In this document: positions 26,136 through 35,308 of the stretch, one piece after another | Layout of the letters: every line of letters starts with the position of its first letter | Position numbering within the stretch: the stretch's first letter is position 1 | Source of the DNA: CAUZIB01 sp963578805 | Lineage (GTDB): Bacteria; Acidobacteriota; Vicinamibacteria; Vicinamibacterales; UBA8438 | Length of the DNA stretch: 64,000 bases | Assembly: GCA_963578805.1 (NCBI GenBank) | Contig: CAUZDY010000002.1 | Span: forward strand, 75,962 to 139,961 | Direction: 5' to 3' | Program-made: the position numbers and the translations under genes | Notes under the pieces: generated by a model | What the model was told of the DNA's origin: nothing | The model's input: the letters and a program-made list of their open reading frames with translations, nothing else | Databases searched by the model: none

Positions 26136-27779
26136 TCACGACCTGAGCAACGTTGCCGGCTTCGTGTCCATCAACTGGGTATAGAAATCGTTACCTTTGT
26201 CATCGGTCACGATGAACGCTGGAAAGTCCTTGACCTGAATTTTCCAGATGGCTTCCATGCCCAGCTCTGGATATTCGAGCACTTCGACGTTCGTGATGCT
26301 GTGGTCCGCCAGCCGCGCCGCGGGACCACCGATCGAGCCCAGATAGAAGCCACCGTGCCGGGCGCAAGCGTCGGTCACTTGGCGAGAGCGGTTACCTTTG
26401 GCCAGCATCACCATGCTGCCACCATGTGACTGAAACAGCTCGACGTAGGAATCCATGCGACCGGCGGTCGTCGGCCCGAACGATCCGGACGCACGCCCCT
26501 CCGGCTTCTTGGCTGGCCCAGCGTAGTAGACCATGTGGTCCTTGAAATACACTGGAAGATCTTGGCCTTGGTCCAGACGCTCCTTTAGCTTCGCATGCGC
26601 GATGTCCCGTGCCACCACCATCGTGCCGTTCAATGACAGCCTCGTGGCGACCGGATACTTAGTGAGCTCGGCCAGGATCTCTTTCATCGGACGGTCAAGG
26701 TCCAGTCGGACATACTCGCCCTCTAGCTCGTCCTCCGTCACGTCCGGCAGATACTTCGCAGGATTCTCTTCAAGCTGTTCCAGAAACACACCGTCGCGTG
26801 TAATCTTGGCAAGCGCTTGGCGGTCGGCCGAACAGGAGACACCAAGACCAACGGGACACGACGCTCCGTGCCGAGGCAGGCGGATGACCCGTGCGTCATG
26901 GGCAAAGTACTTCCCTCCGAATTGAGCGCCGACACCGATCTGTTCGGCGATCCTCAACACCTGCTGTTCCATCTCGAGATCTCGAAATGCGCGACCCTGC
27001 TCGTTCCCACTGGTTGGCAGACGGTCGAGATACTTGGTGCTGGCGAGCTTCACGGTCTTGAGTGTGAGCTCCGCCGATGTACCTCCCACAACCAGTGCAA
27101 GATGATACGGTGGGCACGCCGATGTCCCGATCGTCTTGAGTTGTGCTTCGACGAAGGCCAAGAGTGAGGCAGGATTGAGTAGTGCCTTGGTCTCCTGGTA
27201 CAGAAACGTCTTGTTGGCCGAACCGCCACCTTTGGCGATGAAGAGTAACTCGTACTCGTCGCCGGGTTCGGCGTAAATCTCCACCTGCGCGGGCAGGTTC
27301 GAGCCGGTGTTCTTCTCCACGTACATATCGAGCGGCGCCAGCTGCGAGTACCGGAGGTTGCGCAGCTCGTATGCGTCAAACACACCGTGCGAAATCGCCT
27401 CGGCGTCATCACCGTCGGTAAGCACACGCTCACCCTTGTGTCCCATCACGATCGCGGTTCCGGTGTCCTGGCACCCTGGAAGCACCCGACCGGCTGCGAT
27501 GTTGGCATTTCGCAGCAGCTCCATCGCTACGAATTTGTCATTTGGCGACGACTCCGGATCGTCCACGACCTTGCGGAGCTGCCCGAGATGCGCGGGACGA
27601 AGAAGATGTGCGATGTCGTCAAAGGCTTGACGAGAGACCTCGCGAAGTACGTCCGGGTCAACCTGAAGGAATTCACGGCCGTCGACCGTGACGACCGACA
27701 CGCCGTCGGTTGCCAGCTGGCGATAGGGGGTTTTGTCGGTGCCAAGTTCGAAAATCGGTTGATATCGGTATTTGGTCAT
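26136..27779 (-). CDS. Fumarate hydratase, class I (iron-sulfur type)
   Basis: A 547-residue cytoplasmic enzyme of the TCA cycle, interconverting fumarate and malate. It is a single chain with both halves: the alpha part has LPGCQDTGTAIVMG and SACPPYHLALVVGG, and GVSCSADRQA gives the third cysteine for the 4Fe-4S cluster. The beta part contains VVARDIAHAKLKER, SFGPTTAGRMDSYVELF and YLGSIGGPAARLAD. Length and order fit FumA/FumB of E. coli. ATG at 27779 gives MTKYRYQPIFELG; the longer frame adds five residues. It is oxygen-sensitive in characterised relatives. Confidence 0.96.
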   Translation of the reverse strand: MTKYRYQPIFELGTDKTPYRQLATDGVSVVTVDGREFLQVDPDVLREVSRQAFDDIAHLLRPAHLGQLRKVVDDPESSPNDKFVAMELLRNANIAAGRVLPGCQDTGTAIVMGHKGERVLTDGDDAEAISHGVFDAYELRNLRYSQLAPLDMYVEKNTGSNLPAQVEIYAEPGDEYELLFIAKGGGSANKTFLYQETKALLNPASLLAFVEAQLKTIGTSACPPYHLALVVGGTSAELTLKTVKLASTKYLDRLPTSGNEQGRAFRDLEMEQQVLRIAEQIGVGAQFGGKYFAHDARVIRLPRHGASCPVGLGVSCSADRQALAKITRDGVFLEQLEENPAKYLPDVTEDELEGEYVRLDLDRPMKEILAELTKYPVATRLSLNGTMVVARDIAHAKLKERLDQGQDLPVYFKDHMVYYAGPAKKPEGRASGSFGPTTAGRMDSYVELFQSHGGSMVMLAKGNRSRQVTDACARHGGFYLGSIGGPAARLADHSITNVEVLEYPELGMEAIWKIQVKDFPAFIVTDDKGNDFYTQLMDTKPATLLRS

Positions 27780-27859
27780 GAGTCTTGCTACCACCGTCGA
27801 GCCAACGTATTACCGAATTTTACTGTAGAACCATGATGGGCCACCGGGTCGTCTGTGGG

Positions 27860-28408
27860 TCACAGGTCTCGAAACTTACGCAACAGCTCGTAGAGCACGA
27901 CACCGCCGGCCGTCGCAATGTTGAGGGAATGCTTGATCCCTCGCATCGGAAGTCGAACATACGTATCGCAGCGCGCCAAGAGATCCGGAGGAAGCCCATC
28001 GACCTCGTTCCCGAAGAGCACCGCGACTGGAAACCTGGGGCGCCAATCGAATAGATCCACCGAGTGCACGCAGGTCTCGATGGCAACGATCTCGCTATCC
28101 TGGCTGCGCACCTGGTCAAGATACGATACCAAGTCTGGGCATACCTCCCAGGCAACGTGATCTTCTGAACCCAACGCGGTCTTGCTGATCTCGCGATGCG
28201 GTGGCTGACCGCTGATGCCCGAGAGGCAGATCCGCTCAAGTCCCACAGCATCTGCCGTCCGAAAGAAGGCACCCACGTTGTAGAGACTCCGTACGTCGTG
28301 GAGAATCACTCGGACCGGTAGCGTCCCCACGTCGGCATACAACTCCGCCAGTTGCGTCGCGGAGAAGGGAAGACGTTCCTCCGATTGCGGCTTCGACCTA
28401 TTCGTCAA
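27860..28408 (-). CDS. SpoU/TrmH-family RNA 2'-O-methyltransferase
   Basis: A 182-residue SPOUT methyltransferase using S-adenosylmethionine on a tRNA or rRNA ribose. Motif 1 is LYNVGAFFRTADA, motif 2 is VAVLFGNEVDGL and motif 3 is VRLPMRGIKHSLNIATAGGVVLYEL, the knotted cofactor site. It lacks an N-terminal RNA-binding extension, like TrmL or the short TrmH group; the target base is unknown. The only start in the right place is TTG at 28406-28408, six bases after the DUF5916 stop, with no clear ribosome binding site; translation may be coupled to that gene. Confidence 0.9.
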   Translation of the reverse strand: MTNRSKPQSEERLPFSATQLAELYADVGTLPVRVILHDVRSLYNVGAFFRTADAVGLERICLSGISGQPPHREISKTALGSEDHVAWEVCPDLVSYLDQVRSQDSEIVAIETCVHSVDLFDWRPRFPVAVLFGNEVDGLPPDLLARCDTYVRLPMRGIKHSLNIATAGGVVLYELLRKFRDL

Positions 28409-28414
28409 CAGGCG

Positions 28415-31315
28415 CTAGTAGCGAAATAGATACGAGACCTTCGTAAACACGGCCCGATTGGTCCGCTCCAACAGACGAGTCCTCGGAAACATCGCATCGC
28501 TGATGCGCGAACCCTGCTGGTAGCGGTCATCATAGCCGAGGAACATCACGGTTCCGGTGTTGATTCGATAGGTTAACAGTAGGTTGTTTCCCACTGTACC
28601 CGACCACGTGTTGTGCTCCAAGATGTGGCGAACTAGGAATCGATCGGTGAACTGATAGGTCGAACGATTCCGCAAGATCTTAATGTCGAACAGCTCGGTC
28701 TCGTCGCGAGGGTCAACGAACTGACTGAATATCCCTCTGAGATCCATCCGCAACCGAGAGGTTGGTCGAAAGATCAGAGTGAGGTTGCCACCCCTTGACC
28801 GCCCGAGAAAAGGATCGTCGCCGAAGAGTACACCGTCACCCCAGTTGACGCCGGGGACAACCGACAAAATCCGGCCGCTCAAGACACCGTAGAGCGAGTA
28901 GCCGTTCTTACGAAAATCGATACCACCAAACCGCTCGAGGGTTCGGTTGAGTGAGCCGCCTGCCCGTATGTTGTTCTGGAACTCGAGGTCCACCTGGCCC
29001 TGGAGATGCTCATCTTCCAACACGCCATCAAAGTTGTAGTTCCGAAGATACGTGATCGTCGGTCCCCAATTGACGAGCGTCGCCTCTGGCCACCATTTGT
29101 ATGATGCCGTCGCGTTCGTTTGTTGCAAGTCGACCCGAGGGATGAAGCCAGTCGCCGTTCGAAACTCTGGATCGATCCGACTGTGAGACACGCCGTAGCC
29201 GAGACGACGTCCCTGGCGGTTGAAGTCAACCTCGAACACCGGACCGCTTAAGGGCCCTTCTAGCTCATTTTGATTTTCCGAGGCTGCCACCAGGAAGCTC
29301 AAATTATGGGTCTGGCCCAGACGAAACCGGCCGTCCACGCCGGCGACGCGGCTGAAATTGTCACCAAACTCTCGTGCGGTCACGACCGTACCCAAGTACG
29401 ACTGCGGATAGAGGTCATAGCGGGCTCGGCCGAGAAAGAACTGAGCGTTTTGACCGAACCCGGGATCAAGAGTATCGTCGAGCCGACCCGCGGCCTCGTC
29501 GTTACCCACCACGACGCCGACGGAGGTTGAACCGAGCTTACCGGTCAGCTTGCCGCCGTAACGGGGGTCGACGATCGTTCGGGTGTGAACCAGGTTGATC
29601 GGTGTCGAGGTACTGAAGATCTCCTGTCCTTCCAGGAAGAACGGCCGCTGCTCCGGGAAGAACAGAGCGAACCGCTGGTTCGTTTCGATTTGCGGCCGAT
29701 CAGATTCAATCTGAGAAAAGTCGGGGTTAAAGGCAAAATCAGCCGTGAGGTCTGGTGTGATGCCATACTTCACACCGAACCCCGCCTCACCGTCGGCGCT
29801 GCCTTCGTCGAAGCTCCCGTCCTGCCTATCCAGCGATCCAGACTGGACGGCCGTCATCGTCGGGAGGAACTCCAGGTTGCGACTCGTTGACAGGTCCATC
29901 AACCCATCGAGCACTCCCATTTGGTTCAGTCTGCCGGCAATCGAGAGCGACACCGGGGCCCAGACCTGACTCTCGCCCTTGCCGCGGATGACACGAATGA
30001 TCTGAAACCCCCAACGATGAGGCTGCCCGCTAGGTCGTGACGGATACCGCAAGCTCTTGAACGGAATGGCCATTTCTGCAGTCCATCCGTCATCGACCAG
30101 TTGCCCACGCGTGTCAAACAACGCGTCCCATGAGCGGTCGCCCCTAATTCCTGAACTGGCTGAACTCGGGCGACTGCGCGAACCACCACTACCCGAAGTA
30201 GACGCACCGCCACTCGAACCCGAGCGAGACGAGCTACCGCCTCCGCTAGACCCACCAGATTGTCCGGCGTTGACGATCGCGTCGGTCTGGATACCGTAAC
30301 CGTTCACGGAGAACTGATAGGCGCGCTGCTGGTCCATAAACGGGTCGAACATCACCGACATCATGTCGTCACCCGGAGCCTCGTCACGCTCCGAACGATT
30401 AGCTCTGATGATTCCTGGATCGGAATGATGGGCATAGAACGCAAAATAGAGATTTTCTCTGTCGTACGCGATCCAGACTTCTGTCTCCTCCGTGCCCGGT
30501 GCCCCCTCTAGAGGGGCCATCTGAACGAACTCGGTGATATGCGTCGCATTCGACCAAACAACGTCGTCAAGTTGGCCGTCGAGCACAGGGGGGGTCGACG
30601 TAAGGACAGCGACTGCGGAGGGACCTACCGCCCGTGCCGGCCTCATAAAGCCAGCACCTGTGGCGGTGCTATCCGACGAGACCGCAACACCCTCGGGAAG
30701 ATCAAGGACCAGCCCGCCAGTGACGCTGCCGGGGCCGAGCCGGGCTTCGGGTCGTCCGATCTCACGTGGCGGCGCCTGTGGGTCTTGGGGTATCACGACA
30801 GTTTCTGTCGGAGCTGGCTTGACAAACCACTCCACGATCGCCTCTGCGACGCGGTCTTGCAGGGCGAACAGGCCATGCATGAGTCCGTCAATCTTGACTC
30901 TGTGCACCACACTCCCGCTACTGACCTCCACCACACGGGCGGTCACCCGAAGGCCCTGCCCCACGTGCTGAAACGTTCCGCTGATCAGCCAGGTGGCACG
31001 AACCCGATATGCACCCGCCAGCACACCTCCAGCAAGCTGGTCGATTTCTCGTGCAGCTTCGGCGCCGGTCATCCCTGCGTTGGGTATGGCGCTGATCACG
31101 GAGCGACCCAGTTGGTTCAGATCGACCGCCACCACCTCCGCGAAGCCACTACCGATCCAGTCCTCGGCTGACTGGCCACTGATGTTCGTAAACGGCATCA
31201 CGGAAACTGAGCCACCGGCGGCCAGCTCCTGCGCGGCGACTGAAACCACGCCACACAGCCAGACCGCATAGCCAAGAATAAATACGGCGACAAGACGACT
31301 GTGACGTCCGCTCAT
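28415..31315 (-). CDS. Outer-membrane DUF5916 protein with N-terminal TolB/FlgO-like domain
   Basis: A 966-residue exported protein with three parts. After a signal peptide ending VSVAAQ, residues about 35-170 (VMPFTNISGQSAEDWIGSGFAEVVAVDL... VRVTARVVEVSSGSVV) resemble the TolB-N/FlgO lipoprotein fold that recurs in adenylate-cyclase and envelope proteins. Residues about 235-430 form the CBM9-like head of DUF5916 proteins (PVLDGQLDDVVWSNA, VWIAYDRENLYFAFYA), interrupted by a Ser/Gly-rich insert. From about 440 an outer-membrane beta-barrel follows (LNQMGVLDGL, FFLEGQEIF), ending ...YLFRY with the aromatic last residue expected of barrels. The role of DUF5916 is unknown. It is divergent from a second DUF5916 gene 600 bases away. 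Confidence 0.85.
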   Translation of the reverse strand: MSGRHSRLVAVFILGYAVWLCGVVSVAAQELAAGGSVSVMPFTNISGQSAEDWIGSGFAEVVAVDLNQLGRSVISAIPNAGMTGAEAAREIDQLAGGVLAGAYRVRATWLISGTFQHVGQGLRVTARVVEVSSGSVVHRVKIDGLMHGLFALQDRVAEAIVEWFVKPAPTETVVIPQDPQAPPREIGRPEARLGPGSVTGGLVLDLPEGVAVSSDSTATGAGFMRPARAVGPSAVAVLTSTPPVLDGQLDDVVWSNATHITEFVQMAPLEGAPGTEETEVWIAYDRENLYFAFYAHHSDPGIIRANRSERDEAPGDDMMSVMFDPFMDQQRAYQFSVNGYGIQTDAIVNAGQSGGSSGGGSSSRSGSSGGASTSGSGGSRSRPSSASSGIRGDRSWDALFDTRGQLVDDGWTAEMAIPFKSLRYPSRPSGQPHRWGFQIIRVIRGKGESQVWAPVSLSIAGRLNQMGVLDGLMDLSTSRNLEFLPTMTAVQSGSLDRQDGSFDEGSADGEAGFGVKYGITPDLTADFAFNPDFSQIESDRPQIETNQRFALFFPEQRPFFLEGQEIFSTSTPINLVHTRTIVDPRYGGKLTGKLGSTSVGVVVGNDEAAGRLDDTLDPGFGQNAQFFLGRARYDLYPQSYLGTVVTAREFGDNFSRVAGVDGRFRLGQTHNLSFLVAASENQNELEGPLSGPVFEVDFNRQGRRLGYGVSHSRIDPEFRTATGFIPRVDLQQTNATASYKWWPEATLVNWGPTITYLRNYNFDGVLEDEHLQGQVDLEFQNNIRAGGSLNRTLERFGGIDFRKNGYSLYGVLSGRILSVVPGVNWGDGVLFGDDPFLGRSRGGNLTLIFRPTSRLRMDLRGIFSQFVDPRDETELFDIKILRNRSTYQFTDRFLVRHILEHNTWSGTVGNNLLLTYRINTGTVMFLGYDDRYQQGSRISDAMFPRTRLLERTNRAVFTKVSYLFRY
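30146..30265 (-). repeat. Ser/Gly-rich low-complexity insert in the DUF5916 gene
   Basis: About 40 codons (residues 352-391) encode almost only Ser, Gly, Arg and Ala (GGSSGGGSSSRSGSSGG...). They split the CBM9-like domain between VNAGQ and GDRSWDALFD. In the neighbouring DUF5916 paralogue the same place holds only a short GAGGGND turn. The insert is in frame and its codons are not an exact DNA repeat. Confidence 0.75.
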
Positions 31316-31407
31316 CAAAAAGTCATGATTTTACCCGAAGTGGAGCCGCCTAGGTTTGGGCGTCCAGATTTTGAGACCCGCGAGGCGGCGATGAAAAAGG
31401 GCTCTAG

Positions 31408-31429
31408 CTCTAGTGCGTTGACACTAGAG
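31408..31429. repeat. Perfect 8-base inverted repeat
   Basis: CTCTAGTG-CGTTGA-CACTAGAG: two perfect eight-base arms around a six-base loop, about 90 bases before the minus-strand DUF5916 start. There is no T-run, so it is not a typical terminator; a dimeric operator or mRNA leader hairpin is possible. Confidence 0.5.
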
Positions 31430-31881
31430 TCGCAAGACGGACAACACTGCACTCCCGTAGATAGTTGTCGCCCGGGGCCCCAGTGTAATGCCAGTGAACA
31501 CGCTGAAGACGAGACCGGCCCTGGCAATCGCCTTCAAATTATCACTCAAAAGCATGTAGGAAGTGTGAAACAACTCACAAGAGTGACGTCTATCCTCATT
31601 GGAGGCAAACTGTTGTGGAAACCGCAAGAATCGTGTCAGGGATGCTGCATCAGTCTAGAAGATGGCCGACATTTGACACAGAGGAGGCAACCTTCACGGA
31701 CTCTTGCGACGAAGATCGCTTTGGCACCGACGATGCCCTTCCTGAGCTTTACCATCGGTAACCGGTGTAGTTCCTGAAGAGCGAGAAATCATCGGCAGGG
31801 CGGCCATCATTTTCATCTCGCTTGGCCACTGCAGAGGACCACCCAGATATCCAGTTGGACGATTCACCATCTCGCCTCCCA

Positions 31882-31902
31882 GGCTAGCCGGCTAACTAGC
31901 CG
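31882..31902. promoter_or_regulatory. Nested palindromes just upstream of the plus-strand DUF5916 gene
   Basis: Three overlapping symmetrical elements share bases: GGCTAGCC (31882-31889), TAGCCGGCTA (31885-31894) and CGGCTA-AC-TAGCCG (31889-31902). The middle arm CGGCTA can pair with either the left or the right TAGCCG. They end 17 bases before the TTG start codon, where pairing would affect transcription or ribosome access. Confidence 0.4.
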
Positions 31903-31919
31903 ACTGGTAGAATCGCCAA

Positions 31920-34187
31920 TTGTCAATTCGAGCGACACCTCCAGTGTCGGGGGCCAACCTTTTGTCCCCGATATGGAATATCGCACTGATCGTTGGCGTC
32001 GTGTGTCTGCTGGCCGGCGGGTCCGCCAGTGCGCAGCCCAGCGACAGTCGACTCCCTCATGGTCGCCGCACGATGACGGCCGAACGCCTCACGAACGGAG
32101 AACAGATCGCGCTCGATGGTCGGCTCGACGAAACAGCCTGGCGACGCGCTGTCCCGGCAACTGACTTCATTCAGCAGGACCCCAATTACGGCGGAACACC
32201 AACCGAGCGAACCGAGGTGCGTATACTCTTCGACCGCGACCGCCTCTACATGGGCGTGACCTGCATCGACTCTGAGCCAGACCGCCTACTCGGCAACACC
32301 ATGAAACGCGACGAATTCCTCCGAGCCGACGACCGGTTTATGTGGACGATGGACACCTTCCTCGACCAGCAGAGCGGCTATTTCTTCGAGATGAACCCGT
32401 CTGGTCTGATGGCAGACTCACTCATGGGTGCCGGGGGTGGCAACGACCGTGCCTGGGATGGCATTTGGGATGCGCAGGTCAGACGCAGCGAGATCGGCTG
32501 GACGATCGAGCTGGAGATTCCGTTCAGGACGCTGAATTTCGATCCAGAAGCGCCAGCTTGGGGTATCAACTTTCAGCGGACGATCCGACGTAAGAACGAA
32601 GAGAACCTGTGGACCGGTCACGAGCGAAACCAGGGACTCCGCCGGATGTCAAACGCGGGTCTCCTTCTTGGGATCAGCGACGTGAGTCAAGGGCACGGGC
32701 TCGACATCAAGCCATACATCGCCAGCACCGCATTCGACGCGCCGGGCGCCGACGAACCAGTGTCGGTCGATACCACGACCGACGTCGGCCTGGATTTGTT
32801 TTACAACCTGACGCCCGACTTACGTGCCAACCTCACACTCAACACCGATTTCGCTCAGACTGAAGTGGACCAGCGACTGGTCAACCTAACCCGGTTCCCG
32901 CTGTTCTTTGCAGAAAAGAGGGACTTCTTTCTCGACGGGTCAACCTTCTTCAACTTCTATCTGCCCCGCAATAATCAGTCGAGCGTCGCGGTCCAGCCGT
33001 TCTTCAGCCGTCGGATCGGCCTCGACGAAAACGGAGTGCCGCAGACGGTCGATGTCGGTGCCAAACTGACCGGACAGATGGGTAATCAGGACGTGGGAAT
33101 TCTGCACGTCCGAACCGGAGAAGGGACAGACGTGGTGGGTGAGGAGTTTACCGTCCTCCGCGTCAGGCGCCGCATGCTCACACAGTCGTATATCGGCGCG
33201 CTCTACACCAGGCGCGACGGCCGAGGCACTGGAGCGGTAGACAACCTGCAGACGGCCGGAGTTGATTTTCGGTTGGCTACGTCCACCTTCCGGGAGTCAA
33301 ACAACCTCGCGCTGACCGGGTTTCTCCTCTGGAACACGAACCCACTCGATACCGGCGATAATCTCGCATCCGGCCTGCAACTCGACTACCCGAACGACCG
33401 CTGGGAAGGTCGCCTGGGCTTCACCGAAGTGCAACCGAATCACAACCCAGCCGTCGGCTTCACATCACGTCGCGGATTCCGTGGCTACAATCCCCAGCTC
33501 AGCTTCGCACCGCGACCTGATCGCCACGACTGGATCCGGCAGACTACCTTCGGCGTCGACGCCGATCTCCGGACTGACATGCAGAATCGGTTACTCACCC
33601 GGATTGTGGACGTCACGGCATTCGGGCTTGAGACACAATCGCAGGACTCGGTCGAGGTTCACGTGATCTCAAACTATGAACGACTCGAGCGCGACTTCGA
33701 CATCCATCCTGGCCTCGTCCTTCCGGCCAAACTCGAAACCTCGTTCATCCGCTACCGAGTCCAGGCCGGCACCGCGAATCGGCGGATCCTGGCGACGAGA
33801 TCGAGCGTAGAGTTCGGTAATTTCTTCACCGGCGAACGAGAACAAGTCGTCGTCAATCTCGCGATTCGACCACGCCCGGGGGTGGTCGTTAACCTGGAGA
33901 ACGAGTGGAATCGGGTCTGGCTACCCGGGGGTCGATTCGAGACCCGTCTCGCTCGGCTGATCACTGACACCCAGCTCAGTCCGTGGATCTACTTCGTTAA
34001 CAACTTCCAGTTCGACTCGGTCAGCAACTCGCTGGGCTGGCAGTTCCGGCTGCGATGGATCATCGAACCGGGCAACGATCTGTATGTTGTGTACACACAG
34101 AACTGGCGCGACGACCTGGCGCTCGACCGCTTCGTAGCACAAGACCGACGCGGGGCGGCAAAGTTCGTGTACACGTATCGTTACTGA
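31920..34187 (+). CDS. DUF5916 outer-membrane protein (CBM9-like head plus beta-barrel)
   Basis: A 755-residue exported protein. The signal segment IALIVGVVCLLAGGSASA-Q precedes a CBM9-like domain (QIALDGRLDETAWRRA, VRILFDRDRLYMGVTC, WTMDTFLDQQSGYFFEMNP). The beta-barrel follows (DLRANLTLNTDFAQTEVDQRLVNLTRFPLFFAEKRDFFLDG, then many amphipathic strands), ending FVYTYRY. It lacks the TolB-like head of its divergent neighbour, with which it shares the FAxxR(P/D)FFL(E/D)G motif. The start is uncertain: TTG at 31920 fits the frame but has no ribosome binding site, and an internal TTG 45 bases on is possible. It forms an operon with the next two genes (spacings 13 and 4 bases). Confidence 0.85.
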   Translation: MSIRATPPVSGANLLSPIWNIALIVGVVCLLAGGSASAQPSDSRLPHGRRTMTAERLTNGEQIALDGRLDETAWRRAVPATDFIQQDPNYGGTPTERTEVRILFDRDRLYMGVTCIDSEPDRLLGNTMKRDEFLRADDRFMWTMDTFLDQQSGYFFEMNPSGLMADSLMGAGGGNDRAWDGIWDAQVRRSEIGWTIELEIPFRTLNFDPEAPAWGINFQRTIRRKNEENLWTGHERNQGLRRMSNAGLLLGISDVSQGHGLDIKPYIASTAFDAPGADEPVSVDTTTDVGLDLFYNLTPDLRANLTLNTDFAQTEVDQRLVNLTRFPLFFAEKRDFFLDGSTFFNFYLPRNNQSSVAVQPFFSRRIGLDENGVPQTVDVGAKLTGQMGNQDVGILHVRTGEGTDVVGEEFTVLRVRRRMLTQSYIGALYTRRDGRGTGAVDNLQTAGVDFRLATSTFRESNNLALTGFLLWNTNPLDTGDNLASGLQLDYPNDRWEGRLGFTEVQPNHNPAVGFTSRRGFRGYNPQLSFAPRPDRHDWIRQTTFGVDADLRTDMQNRLLTRIVDVTAFGLETQSQDSVEVHVISNYERLERDFDIHPGLVLPAKLETSFIRYRVQAGTANRRILATRSSVEFGNFFTGEREQVVVNLAIRPRPGVVVNLENEWNRVWLPGGRFETRLARLITDTQLSPWIYFVNNFQFDSVSNSLGWQFRLRWIIEPGNDLYVVYTQNWRDDLALDRFVAQDRRGAAKFVYTYRY

Positions 34188-34200
34188 ACACGGCGCGGCT

Positions 34201-35304
34201 ATGAGCAAGTCTGCGACTCCGTATCATTTCATCTACTTCGTCTCGTCTCACGGTTTCGGTCACGCGGCACGAGCAACCGCGGTCATCGATGCGGTCAACC
34301 GACTTATGCCGGGGAGTCGGTTTACGGTTTTCACAGACGTCGCGAGCTGGTTCTTCGAAAGCTCTCTCAATACGTTAGTGACGCTTGAACGGCTCGACGT
34401 CGATCTCGGTCTTGTTCAGACAGACGCACTGACCGAGGACCTGCCGGCCACGTTGCGACAGCTGACGAGACGAATCCCATTCCCGAAATCGGTACTGGAC
34501 GATATCGCCCAACGCGTCGATAACCTCGGCGCCGATGTGGTCATCTGTGACATTGCTCCCCTCGGTCTCGCGGTCGCCGGGCACTGTGGTGTTCCCTCGG
34601 TGCTTGTCGAGAATTTCACCTGGGACTGGATTTATCGGGGCTACCTTGCAGCGTGTCCTGAGCTGGAACCGCTCGCAGGTTATCTCGAAGGGGTGTTCAC
34701 CCAAGCTACATACCATATTCAGACCGAGCCTGTGTGCTCACTGTCAACTCATGCCGTGCACGTGTCACCGGTCAGTCGCAGGCCACGTCATTCCCGAACC
34801 GAGGTCCGCCGGCGACTCGGCGTGCCTGACGACGCACCGCTCGCCGTCGTCAGCATGGGTGGTGTGAACTGGAATTACGACACCCTGACGACCGGGTCCG
34901 ATAACCATGAGCTGTGGGTCGTAGTGTTCGGCAGTGAGGCACCGGTCCGTCGCGGACGGGTTATCCGACTTCCCCATCACTCGGAGTTCTTTCACCCCGA
35001 CATGATCCACGCCGCCGACGTCGTGGTGGGCAAGCTCGGCTACAGTACCTTGGCGGAGGTATGGAGTGCGGGTGTGCGACTCGGATATCTAGCGCGTCCT
35101 CACTTCCGGGAGTCCCCAACACTGGAAGCCTGGGCACAGCGGGAGCTTACGTGCCGTCGTCTCGAAGTGTCCGCCCTTGAAACAGGGGACTGGCTCGACA
35201 CGATCGGAGAACTTTTACTCGAGCCACGAGGTCAGGCTGATCGGATCGGCGGCGCCAACGAGGTCGCCAGATTCCTGGCCCAGGTCGTTTCTCTGTTACC
35301 CTGA
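34201..35304 (+). CDS. Glycosyltransferase-like protein (GT-B fold, Glyco_trans_1_3 type)
   Basis: A 367-residue cytoplasmic protein. The N-terminal half begins HFIYFVSSHGFGHAARATAVIDAV, a GT-B entry motif also found in MurG-like and L-arabinokinase-type proteins. It continues ADVVICDIAPLGLAVAG and VLVENFTWDWIYRGY. The C-terminal half has VVSMGGVNWN, RVIRLPHHSEFFHPDMIHAADVVVGKLGYSTLAEVWSAGVRLGYL, the nucleotide-sugar site of this group. Donor and acceptor are unknown. The gene starts 13 bases after the DUF5916 stop and ends four bases before hspQ. Confidence 0.82.
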   Translation: MSKSATPYHFIYFVSSHGFGHAARATAVIDAVNRLMPGSRFTVFTDVASWFFESSLNTLVTLERLDVDLGLVQTDALTEDLPATLRQLTRRIPFPKSVLDDIAQRVDNLGADVVICDIAPLGLAVAGHCGVPSVLVENFTWDWIYRGYLAACPELEPLAGYLEGVFTQATYHIQTEPVCSLSTHAVHVSPVSRRPRHSRTEVRRRLGVPDDAPLAVVSMGGVNWNYDTLTTGSDNHELWVVVFGSEAPVRRGRVIRLPHHSEFFHPDMIHAADVVVGKLGYSTLAEVWSAGVRLGYLARPHFRESPTLEAWAQRELTCRRLEVSALETGDWLDTIGELLLEPRGQADRIGGANEVARFLAQVVSLLP

Positions 35305-35308
35305 TCAC

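Larger units (their letters stand above)
31316..31919. other. 600-base divergent region between two DUF5916 genes
   Basis: No gene is supported here. Plus and minus frames of 65-160 residues exist but have cysteine-rich, unpatterned composition and no ribosome binding sites. The stretch is less GC-rich than its surroundings and must hold the two divergent promoters, though I cannot pick out clear boxes. It contains one perfect hairpin (31408-31429) and a cluster of overlapping palindromes at the right end, listed separately. Confidence 0.5.

Noticed and set aside
31301..31777. Plus-strand frame of 158 codons in the divergent gap
   Set aside because: It has no ribosome binding site, overlaps the start of the minus-strand DUF5916 gene and has a composition unlike the neighbours.
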